Assembly: GCF_002999335.1 (NCBI RefSeq)
Contig: NW_020312126.1
Coordinates: 18,454 to 82,453, forward strand
Length of the DNA stretch: 64,000 nucleotides
Origin: Cyclospora cayetanensis
Taxonomy: Eukaryota > Apicomplexa > Conoidasida > Eucoccidiorida > Eimeriidae
Direction of reading: 5' to 3'
The position numbers and the translations under genes were made by a program. Shown piece by piece: positions 47,301-57,062 of the stretch. The notes under the pieces are model-generated. The model was not told where the DNA came from. It ran no database searches and worked only from the letters and a program-made list of their open reading frames with translations. Positions within the stretch are counted from its first letter, which is position 1. Every line of letters begins with the position of its first letter.

Positions 47301-50239
47301 GAGCTGTTTGCGGCTTGGCGATGCTCGGGCCGTCTGTTGTAGCTTCTGCCTCTTCGGATCCAGAGGTTTGTCTGCGTTATTTCTCCCGAAAAAGTGCCTG
47401 TAGAACACATCTCCGCTGCTCCGTCCTGCGTTGAGCTCCGTTTTCGTGCATGCACCTGTCCTTTCCCGCGCGCCGTTTTTACCGGCGTTGCTGCCCGCGC
47501 GCGCTGAACGGGGTGTATAGACTGCTACTGCCCTGCCAAGGAGATGCGTATCCGTTGATGGTGGCGTGCCACTTCGTGCTCGTTTGGCAGTTAATCCCGT
47601 TTGCGTGGACAGGGGCTTGCGGAGGGTGCTGCTTAGATGCACGCGCCTCCCGCGCCGCGTATCGGCTGCTCGGTTGCATGCAAGTGCTCCCTCTGCAGTC
47701 GTGTGCGGTGTATACGACTTGCTGCAGGACTGCTGCTTGGTGCTGTGGGACGTCCGCTCTCGTCATGCCCGCTCTTGCATGCCTCTAACGCTTCCTGGAG
47801 GTGGAAACGGGGGAGGCATCTGCTTGTTCAAGTCATCAGGTGTCTTGGTTGCGGTCCTCTTTCGGAACGGTGCTGTGTGCCTCGTTGATGCTCTGTCCTT
47901 AACCGTTGTGCGCGTGATCACCGCCATCGCCCCCTCCGTCCCCCTTCCCCTCGCCAGCTGCCTTTGCTTCTCGCCGGATGGACGCTGGCTCGCAGCGGGG
48001 TGTACGGACAGCTCCGTATGGGTATATGACATCCTTGGAGCCGCCGTTGTCGATTGGATGCAGTTCAAGTCACCCCCCAGCGATATCACCTTCGACCCCT
48101 CCGGCGCGCGCCTCCTCACGGCCCACCCACATGCACAGGGTCCGCGCACATATCATATTCATACACAGGCAGATTCAGCTGTAACGATCTTTGAATCCCA
48201 CCACTTTACCCATATGTGTATGTAGTTATGTCTAGATAAGTCGTTTTGCATATATCTGTATTTACATACGTATGTGCATATGTATATGTATGTACATACA
48301 TAAAAATGTTTCTATGTAGATGTGTATATTTATTCTACTCCACGGCTTAGTTTCCTGCCCTTCTGCCCGGTGTGCATTCTCTGTTGCCGTGTCTGCGGGC
48401 AGTTCCTTTGCGCCTTTCTTCCTGTGCATTCACGCTTCCTTGCCTATAGAGCTACGGGTCTACATATATCTCTATCAGAAGAGCACATGTTTGTGAGCGG
48501 GCTTTTGGAGGGCTATATTTTGCGAGGACGTTTCCTGGGAAGATGGGTGGCATTTGCGAATTGCATTAGGGGTCGCGTCTCGCTTTTCTGACACTTGCTA
48601 CAGGCGGAGTTTTCGTTTGGACAAATAAGTATGTGTTTGATGCCTCGCTGGGTACCCCTCTGCTTCACGCCACCCCTCGAACGCCCTTCCCAATGGAGGA
48701 TGCGAATGCTGCAGCAGACGTCGCATCAATAGCGGGAGCAGCATGCAAGGCCGAGAGCCAAGATGAAGAGGCTGCGGCAGCAGCGCTGATGCGGCAGTAC
48801 AAAAGCAAAGCACAACCCCTCGTGCCAGGCGCCGTCACCCTCTCGGGGGTGCCTCCCGCGCATTTGCATGCGATTTTGTACATTGACGAAATAAAAGCGC
48901 AGGCCAAGGTAGGTGGTGTAAAAATAACACTACGAAATGCTGTCGGCTTTGCTCCGTTCGGCTCGGGGGACTAGGCTAGGCTAGATTACGCCAGACTAGG
49001 TTAGCTTTGGGGGTGCATGCAGCTCTTAGCGCGTGGGTGCTTTCATTGCAGCCAACAAGGGCCCCCGAGCCTCTCCCCGATGCGCCATTTTTTATTCCTT
49101 CGCGTTTTGAAGAGGAGGGGACCGTGATGATCCTGCCGGCCAGTGAGGATTTGTCGGAAGGGGCGGCGCAAGCGGTCGACAAGAAACAGAGCGATAGAAG
49201 AAATATTTCTCGGTCAAAACTCCAAAAGCTGCTAGCTATGAAAAACACTCGCGAAGGACAGAAATACGACGGTGAGGCGCTCTCATGCCAGTGCCGTTAA
49301 TTGCAGGTAGAGACAGGCAGAGGCGGGCCGTGCCGTTTCTTCCTTCCTTCCCTGCAAGCCGCTTTTCGAGACTTCGTATTAGCGCACCAGTGCCCTTGAG
49401 TGTGCCTACATGCAGCCATCTTGGAGTATCTCCGCAGCTGCTCACCAACAGGAGTTGCCTTAGCTCTTGGGGAGATTGGGCCGACAGCAGGCGCGCCAGA
49501 GGAAGAGGTACTGCAGCCCATACATGCATACAGCAACCAAAAGGGAACGCAACAGCACAAAGCTGCATGCAGTCAAGAAGCCGCTCCTTGCTTTTCGTTC
49601 CCTCCATCCCCTCCGCACCCCTCCCCCTTCTTGGCACCCTCTCATCTCCTTCTTCATCGCATCTACCTCATCCTCCGCCCCAACACAGTTTCGCTTTTCG
49701 TTGCTTTGCATTCAGGTCCTGGAGATGCTTCGCTTTTTCCGATTCCATCTTCTACACAAAAATAATGCGGATCTGGTGCAAACGCTCCTCGCCGTATTTC
49801 TCAAGGTCCGAATTATTACCCCTGAACTCCTGTCATTGTTGCCTCGTGTCTCTTTCCTCCTGCTATTCAGCGCGTCTCTACAGGCTCTGTATCAGTGCCA
49901 ACGGATTCGAGTTCTGCACGCCGGCGCATATATCGTGTTACTTGCTGGATTCCCTCTCTACTGTTCTCTATTGTATGTATGATAGCATCTCAGTGGGTCA
50001 TTGAGCTGCGCTTTATGTTTCTTCCCTGGCAGGCCCATAGTGACATTCTGCTATCGAACGCTACAGCAGCAGATGGAGAAAACACCAAAGCAGCGACTGC
50101 CACAAGCTTATCTGCTGCCGCTCTACCAATTTTGGAGGAGCTAGAGGACATACAGCAGAGGGACTGGGGAGCCTTGGAGAAGCAATTTCACAGACTAGAG
50201 TGCTCGCTGAAGTTCCTTGCGCATCTACAAATGGATTGA
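44390..50239 (+). CDS. UTP21: U3 snoRNP-associated WD40 protein Utp21 / WDR36
   Basis: Component of the small-subunit processome (UtpB complex) needed for 18S rRNA maturation in the nucleolus. Exons: 44390-45608, 46034-46144, 46304-46431, 46577-46708, 47024-47365, about 47591-48139, 48604-48908, 49052-49271, 49416-49507, 49716-49805, 50033-50239. Phases agree except around 47366-47590, where one more small exon is likely. An acidic Ser-rich N-terminus leads into tandem WD40 repeats forming a double propeller (for example VLELWNVVSGQKLHQF, CFSPDGRWLAAGCTDSSVWV, SPPSDITFDPSGARLLTAH, GGVFVWTNKYVFD). After the propellers comes the Utp21 signature with PEPLPDAPFFIPSRF, then the helical C-terminal domain (AILEYLRSC, LHKNNADLVQTLLAVFLK, LEKQFHRLECSLKFL). 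Alternative starts are at 44351 and 44411. One Ala-rich insertion lies near 45,420-45,470. Confidence 0.92.
45715..45965. repeat. GTTGTGG-type minisatellite in Utp21 intron 1
   Basis: About 250 bp of G/T-rich short units (gtagttgtggtagttggag, gtgggagttgtg and similar) with strong strand asymmetry: almost no C on the + strand. It fills most of the first intron. Confidence 0.9.
48240..48330. repeat. TATGTA-rich microsatellite in Utp21 intron
   Basis: Short run of tacatacgtatgtgcatatgtatatgta type inside the intron between 48139 and 48604. Confidence 0.7.
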
Positions 50240-50835
50240 AAACGACCCCACGGGAAGAGCCGGCCGCAAATAAATCTGGTAGACCTAAAGGTATCTCTTG
50301 TATATCTGTGTGGCGAGCAGCAGAGGCATGCGGGAAAAGCCGAATTAGGGCCGGATGCTTGCAGGTAGAAGACAGAGAAGCGCATTTGCATATGGTGGTA
50401 TGTAGTCTATGCACATACAGCGACAAGTTAAACGCTTCGTCCAAAAGCAAATGTCCAGTGGGCACATGGGGGTGCCGCAGATAGCTTGAAGGGCGAAGCT
50501 GAAGCTCATGCTACAGGTTTTTCCATAGGCATTCCTAGGAATTTAGGGTCTACTTTCGAAGGAGTAAGCTATGAGATGAACATCCATAGCCGTAAAGGCA
50601 AACCGGGCTTCTTGGAAAGGATGTACTGCCGCTCTGTTTGCCTTGCACTCATGTTCTGCTCAAAAACGATATACGTCGCCTGATGAAGAACATTAAGAGA
50701 AACACGGGAAGGCAAAGATATATTCACTGATGGTGTCTGATGCAAGGCTGCCTTTTGACACACGGAGGCGCTTAAGCCTCTACACAGAACACCCCAAGAG
50801 TAGATGGGACTTCCGTGAGGCGCAGTTTTGTGCAT
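50240..50835. other. Utp21 3' flank
   Basis: No recognisable coding sequence; probably the 3' UTR of Utp21 and spacer. Confidence 0.35.
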
Positions 50836-51192
50836 CTACAAATGTGCAATACGTCTTTCGAGTTCCTGACAAAACCGTGTTACTGAGTCTTTGTCACTTG
50901 GGCACAGCGATTTCACAAGTTTGAGCTCTAGATCTGCGTACACATGACTCGACACTAGAGGATAGGTAATAGCTTGAAATTTCAAGTAAAGAATTGCTGT
51001 GTAACGAGCTGTAAGAAGAGAGGAAATCTCGCCATGCAGAAATTCGGATAGGGTGACTAGCCGGAACCCGGAGGGCAGCGCTAGCCAGAGACTCAATACC
51101 CTAGACAGCGAGATGCAGGTTATGGAAACCTCCCTCAAAGATAGCTGCGCGCTAAGTTGAGCAGCCGTGGAACGCATTTCTTTCACTTTCAA
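50836..51192 (-). CDS. hypothetical open frame or exon, unknown function
   Basis: 118-codon frame starting MKVKEMRSTAAQLSAQL and ending LERRIAHL. It has amphipathic helices and normal composition rather than a repeat-driven one, so it could be an exon of an unrecognised minus-strand gene. I see no known domain, and no clear partner exons. Codon use does not separate it from its neighbours. It could be chance. Confidence 0.22.
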   Translation of the reverse strand: MKVKEMRSTAAQLSAQLSLREVSITCISLSRVLSLWLALPSGFRLVTLSEFLHGEISSLLTARYTAILYLKFQAITYPLVSSHVYADLELKLVKSLCPSDKDSVTRFCQELERRIAHL

Positions 51193-51503
51193 CTCGCAAA
51201 ATGACGAGTCTGCCTATTCTCTTGCACGTTCTTCTAAATCATAGGGCAGGGGTCGCCTTGCCCATATTCTACGTTTCAGTTTTGCGTGCCAATTAATATC
51301 CCGATGCTTCGACGCTGCTCTTCCTCGCAGTTGCTGCTCTACTGTCAACCGCCCAAGGTATTAATGAAGGCTTCCTCCCCTTTCTGCCAAACAGCCATTT
51401 CAGCAAGTTAAATGGCACCCGCGTAAACTCCAGGGGTGCCCCAAAACATGAGGGGCCCTTTAAACCTGGGGGCCCTTCCAGAGTTCTGCATGTCGAGTGC
51501 TTC

Positions 51504-51767
51504 ATGGCCCCTCACGATGAACCTACACCGAAGTCCCCCCGACTAGCCTATTTTGTGCTTGGCCTTTTGTTTGGTTTTTGCTTTGCTATTCCATATTGTT
51601 TTCTTTTTTCTGCCTTTCTCTCTGAATTACCAGTTGACGAGGCGCTCTCCGAGGCTCCGCAGCCAGCGGGCAAGGCGACACCTTTGGTGTGGAGGCGCCT
51701 TGTCGGTGGCCCTTCCAGCGCACTCCAGAGAGTTCTCAGGCAGCGGATGTTGTCGTGTAGTTCCTAA
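51504..51767 (+). CDS. hypothetical small single-pass membrane protein
   Basis: 87 codons starting MAPHDEPTPKSPRLAYF. One strong hydrophobic helix spans about residues 15-40 (FVLGLLFGFCFAIPYCFLFS), preceded by a short Lys/Arg-containing head and followed by a Glu/Ala/Pro-rich region. No homologue is recognised. The sequence composition is not repetitive and the ATG context is good (ttcatggcc), but a chance frame cannot be excluded. Confidence 0.3.
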   Translation: MAPHDEPTPKSPRLAYFVLGLLFGFCFAIPYCFLFSAFLSELPVDEALSEAPQPAGKATPLVWRRLVGGPSSALQRVLRQRMLSCSS

Positions 51768-52968
51768 AGGTGCAAGCACATATATATGTACACGAACGTC
51801 TGCTATCAAGCGCCTGCGAAGGCCACTGCTGCACAGACTGGCATGCCTACTGTGGCTGAAGTCTGCATAGTTGACTGCGCCACAAGCCCACATGTGTGTG
51901 TGTGCACGAATTTATGTACAGATAGCTGAATGCAGAGATTTACAACTGAACATGGCCGCAGACCCATCAGCGTACAACCGCGTTGGAATGCAGTGGCGGA
52001 AACGAAGAAGCAAAATTTGCAAAAAAGAAAACGCACTAGGTCGTAGCCTTAACACATACTAGGAAAACACATACTTTGAGGAGATACGCAGAAACGCGTG
52101 CCGCCCAAAAGCTATCCTCTTGCTGCAGTTGAGATGTATACTGTGCACACACACACACTCACACACACACACGCCATTGCACACAACCGAACCCCGAAAT
52201 CCTGGACAGCTGCCGAAGTGTATCGACACATACACACACTCACAGACATACAGGGAGAAGTATTGCAAATGTGCATGCAACGGATCAGACAGCGCCACAC
52301 GAAGCAGCACACATGCAGGATTATAGAGGAGGAGGAAACATTTGCGGAGAGCTAAAGGCAGGAGATCCCATCGCGACACGGAGACTGAGCTGTTGTTAAC
52401 AACGTGTAACTGTGCTTGGCAGACGGACGAGGATGATGTCTCTGTTGCGACGAACGAGCATCGCGCATTGGTATGCGGCACTGCTGAAGTCAGGGGAGGA
52501 TCGTCGAAACTCCTAAGCGTGAAACCACAAAAAACACGCATCCGCTTTCCAGTGTACGCAAGCTTCTTTACTTGCTCGTGACTGAACAAGGGGGTTGACA
52601 CCGGAGTTACGGCCGATACACCACGAATGCAGTTCGATGGTACACCCCGACGTGCTTCCCTGCGCTAGCGCCCCCCCCTGAGTGCATGCAGCCGAATTCG
52701 CAATCGCTGCGAGGTTCGCTGGATGCGCCGACAGCGTAACATGTGACGACTCCGTCGCCTTTTGTTGCAAACCATGCACACATCCCTAAAAGAGGCAGGT
52801 GATGCACTGCCCCCAAAGGCTTTCTGGAGCGCAGCCAAGGGGAGGCAGACACGCGTCCATGCACATTATATATGCGCGGTCTGAACTGTCACCCTGTTTG
52901 CGTCCATCCCATCCTATCCCGCAAGCCGTCAAACTCCACTACAACCGACCATCTTTCTAGCGCATCGC
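51768..52968. other. intergenic with AC-rich microsatellites
   Basis: Contains an AC-dinucleotide tract at about 52,140-52,250 and no recognised gene. It is the 3' flank of the PHD-protein gene. Confidence 0.4.
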
Positions 52969-55520
52969 TTAGGCCTCAGATTGCCCGCTGCTGGCTTTTA
53001 CTGCGCCACACTGCTGCGCGATCTTACTAAAAAACCTAACCCCTCCGCGCAGCATTCGAAATACTGAACTGACCAGGGGGACGTCGGTAGCAACGCTACG
53101 AGTGTGCGAACAAAGCCGGTGACGCAAACAAAACGGATGAAATGTCACATCATTATTCTTCCTTTGAATATTGATTTGATCTGCTCGCACAACAGATATA
53201 CATATATAATACCTATTCGTATAGATATACATACATACATATAGATCGATGCATACCCCCATCAGATCCTGAGGCCTCAATTCTGAATCCGCTGGTTTCT
53301 ACCCCGAATCATCCTGTACATACACGATAGGCCATAATATCGACGTACACACTGAAAGCAGTACTTACACGCGTTGCTACCTGAGGGGTCCCTACACGCA
53401 ACCCGCCGTCAGGCACCCCCGTCCCCTCTTTCTTCCCCTTCTCACCCCCACCAACCCCACCAATTACCCAGCAGTCCGCTGACGCACACCCAACAACACG
53501 CGCTCCACAACCGCAAGTATGGAATACTTCGCGCTCGCGCATGTGGCGGCACGTTCCCCGCTCCGCACCCCCTAGCCGCCAGAGGCTTCTCTATGCGTAC
53601 TTGTTCAGTGACTCTCCACTCCCTTCTATCCAAAAGCTTGTTTCCCCTCCCCCGTTCTCCTCTAAACACGCGCCTACAGCGCTTCTACAACACCCCCTAA
53701 GCTGAACGCTTTGATCTGAATATATACCTGTTATGTTCATCCCGAAGCCCGCCATAACGGCGCACGCCGCATGAAAGGAAGTCACGCACTTCTCATATGC
53801 GCACTGAATCGAGGCACCTCCTCTCAAACCGCAAATACAGCAGGGGACTGAGAAACGCGATGCGCATATCAAAGGGACGCCGCAAACGGACCGACAGCCA
53901 ACTACCCAACATTCAGGAATCCACAGGCCGCAACTGACGTGTGCCCATAAGCCTGCAAATGCAAACAAAAACGCCGAGGCTGCAGTGAAAACTTATAAGA
54001 ACGCATGCAGGCGGCTATACACCAGAAAAACAGCACAGTATTCCGCACTCGATCGGCGAGACTGAGGCCCCTCACACTCCCCCACACTCCTCCTCTCTCC
54101 TCCCCACAGTGAGCTTTCGCCAGAGAAGAGGGGTACATGGAAAACGCACAACCCAAGGCACCCTTTGGTCAGGCATACATCGCCTGCCCGCGCATGCCCT
54201 CATTTACAACAACCCCTACACAGAGACACACAAAGGCCTCTCTAGGTCAACTGAGAGAGCTCTCTCTCCCCTCAGCAAACAAGCACCAAGCACCCACCGC
54301 AACGGAGCGAGATTGAAAGACACAAGGAGAGAAAGAGATTGAAAGAAAGAAAAGTATAGAGACAGACAGAGAAGGACCATGCGCTGTGGGGTGGCGAGCC
54401 GCCATACAGAGAAACCGACCGAAATAGATAGACAAACACACAGGAGAAAAGATATACAGATACACAGAGAGAAGGATAGGGAGTAAGAAACACAGAGATC
54501 GAGAGAGAAAGATCGATCGAAAGAAAGAGACAGAGAGATCCAGAAAATGATTGAGACGCCTTTGAATGGTGCCGTCCGTGATACGGATACGGAAACTGAA
54601 ATTTCTAGAGGTCTCATACCCTCAGTTGTGCGTATTAAGGCGCCCCCTCTCCGTGGACATAAGACGCATCGCCGCGAAAGGCAAGGAATATCCGTGCCGC
54701 TGCTTTCTGCCTTCGCGACTAACGCCGTGAGCTCCGCTAAAAACACATAAACGTTACACACTTTTAGTTGCACCGTCACAGCCCCCCTCCCCTGCAATCC
54801 CTTTCCAACGCGAGGCGCTTTCAAACTCGCAACTGGAGAAATAGCCGCATTGCGAACGCTTTGAGAGTGCAATACCTTCTTTCTGCTCCACGGTAAGGTC
54901 TTTGTTTTGTTGAACGGCTTTAAGCCTCTTCATGTGGTCGTCTGCGCGCCTCTTGGCAGCGCAGTATTCACAATACCACTCGCCTTCCGGCACTTCGCTT
55001 ATTAGGTAGCAGCTTTGATGGACTGCCACATCACAGCCATCGCACAACACGATGGCGTCATCCTGAGCCGCGAGTACAGACACCGCGCACACACGACCGA
55101 CCCCACCGAACTCTCTAAGGCTCTGCTTCTTTCAAGGCATCAAGCAGCAGCCCTTATTGGCTACCTGCGAAGCGAGAGACACACTAAAGGCCGTCTGGCA
55201 ACCAGATATCGCGCATAATGTACGCAGTGTCAGCGCCGTTAAAAAGCAAAGGGGCACCCTATCGTACGCAAGCCTCCCTCCGCCTTACAGCCGTGGTGTC
55301 AGCGTTAGCGCATACGTCACACCGCACGCCGTCATCCTGCAGATCTTCACCCAGAAGGATCCATAGCTGTCGCTGCTGCTCGAACTTCTTTTCCCAAGCA
55401 GAGGCAGAGAGCCGACGCAGCCCCCCTCGAAATCGACTCCTCAGTAAAGTTGTGCATACAGCAGAGGCAGAAACTGGAGGCAAGGAAAGCCTTGAATCCA
55501 TAGGCGTCACGGTCTTTTCA
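52969..55520 (-). CDS. PHD plus extended-PHD (PZP-type) chromatin reader, 5' end not defined
   Basis: The PHD finger, zinc knuckle and extended PHD module of BRPF/JADE/AF10-type proteins reads histone H3 tails and often scaffolds MYST acetyltransferases. Exons, minus strand: one ending at 55289 (RCDVCANADTTA; open to about 55510), 54876-55062, 54620-54736, 53728-53952, and a final one ending at the stop at 52969 (start about 53,165); at least one small exon between 53,728 and 53,165 is missing. PHD finger: CDVC..., DAIVLCDGCDVAVHQSCYLI, PEGEWYCEYC. The knuckle is CVLCPRRGGALIRTTEG, the extended PHD is LWAHVSCGLWIPE, PCCICGLRGGASIQCAYEKC, SFHAACAVMAGFGM, and HPFCLRHRL would be its last zinc ligands. 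No bromodomain or PWWP is seen in what is recovered. Upstream exons may lie to about 56.0 kb, where a Gln-rich frame is open on this strand. Confidence 0.82.
53165..53245. repeat. AT-rich tacata microsatellite
   Basis: Short run of atacatatataatacc and atacatacatacatatag type between exons of the PHD-protein gene. Confidence 0.65.
54300..54545. repeat. GA-rich low-complexity tract in the PHD-gene intron
   Basis: About 250 bp of gagagaaag, gacagacag and gatagata type purine-rich sequence on the + strand, i.e. a polypyrimidine intron on the coding strand. Open frames over it (for example a 218-codon one on the minus strand, rich in Leu/Ser/Phe) are artefacts, except for the real exon at 54620-54736. 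Confidence 0.8.
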
Positions 55521-57062
55521 GGACTGCCCTTCTACAAAGTACCGTCCCTAGCGGCAAGACGCAGATTGCAATATCCTTGGGGGCTATGCGAGAGAGCACG
55601 GAGGGATGCAACGCCCAGTATGCGACGGTGTTCACACAAATGAAGTAACGCTATCCAATGGACTCATTGCCGAAAACTTTCCTCCAAAGTTGAACGGCGT
55701 CACGCACCGTACACCGCACAGTTAGGCAAACGGTGCTTCTAATCGCTTGAGACTCCCACCAACTCTTGGGGAGGAGATGCAGGGGCACTTCCCTAATAAG
55801 AGAGGGACCGTCACAAACGCGCTAGGGGAGCTGTGTAGCGGCCATCTAGGAAATACGAAGCCACGGGCATAAAGCAGAGGCCCTCGGGGATATTTTATAG
55901 ACCCCCGAGGCACGTACGCGGCTGCACTGGAACGCCGCTGACGCCGCTGTTGCGGTTTAGGTGGATATGCAGCGCCAGCAGTTGTTGGCGCTCCTGTAGC
56001 TGCTGTTGTTTGCAAGTAAGGAAACTTGAGAGTTACCCTGTAACTAGGGAAGGCTAATTTATCGTTCTACGGCTTTGTGACGCTGAGAAAGGGCCAGAGC
56101 AAGCCTTCCGTGAGCTTTTTCGGGGGGTACAACTTTACAATTTCCCGAAGAGGTGGAGAGAATCAACACAGCGCAAGGCGTAAAGTTCGAATCAACACAA
56201 GACAGAGCTAAATCGGAAATATCCGCACGCCGATGTACTACGCAAACAGACACAAACGACGGGCTGCATATGTCACACAAGAAGCCGCGGAACGGCATGA
56301 GGCGCGAGAATCTCCCAGCAGTAAAAGGCGAATCAGCAGAGAGAAAACTCTCCGGTGAGCCCGAAAGCAGGGAAAAATAATGAAGAAGGCGCCTTGTTCA
56401 TGCAGGATCGCGCCAGTATTTCTCGGTAGCCTGCGGCGTCCTAGAATGCATGCCCACGTAGTGTTGGGTTGTTGCTTGTGGATTGCCACGGACACACGTA
56501 GTTCACCGAAATAATTTTAAAGCGGTATCTTTGAGTGAATGCCTTTTTGTTTTCCTCAGGGGATCGATGTATTTGGTGCTTCTTCGTAATTCTTCACAAA
56601 TACCTCTGCGCGCTCCTCTGTACACATACAGCTGCGCTTCAATTGAGGGCCTCATGGTGTATCTTGTTCAGGCCCTTGAAGTGTTCGTTCGGCGCGCCTT
56701 GAACTATGGCCTCCTGTCACCTTCTTTCGATTGCCGCCTAATTGGCTCTTCGTCTAGCCAGCGTAGGCACGCATTCCCCCCTCTGAGGAGGTACAACACC
56801 ACACTCTCTTCAGCACCGCAAATTGCACTTCCGACGAACACGAGGAGCGACGGCCACTCGAGTTTCCGGGGCAGGAGCTGCTGAATCCTCTTGCTGGACG
56901 CGTTTATGCTGCTTCTCCCCGTATTCCCCTCTTGCGTGCCCATTGATCGGCTTTCAGGAAACGGGGCCTTTCGAGTTGCACTCACTCGTCCGGCCCTCCG
57001 TCTCCGCGGTGCCTACTCGGTGTCGAGGTGTCTGCTGTGTGTGCAAATTCTAGTCAGTACAC
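55521..57062. promoter_or_regulatory. divergent region between the PHD-protein gene and the SCYL2-like gene
   Basis: Likely holds the remaining 5' exons of the PHD gene (a Gln-rich frame on the minus strand near 55,915-56,015 could be one) and the promoters of both genes. No clear motif seen. Confidence 0.35.

Noticed and set aside
54216..54872. 218-codon minus-strand frame rich in Leu, Ser, Phe and Val
   Set aside because: Most of it is translation of a GA-rich intron tract. Only the part at 54620-54736 is a real exon (zinc knuckle).
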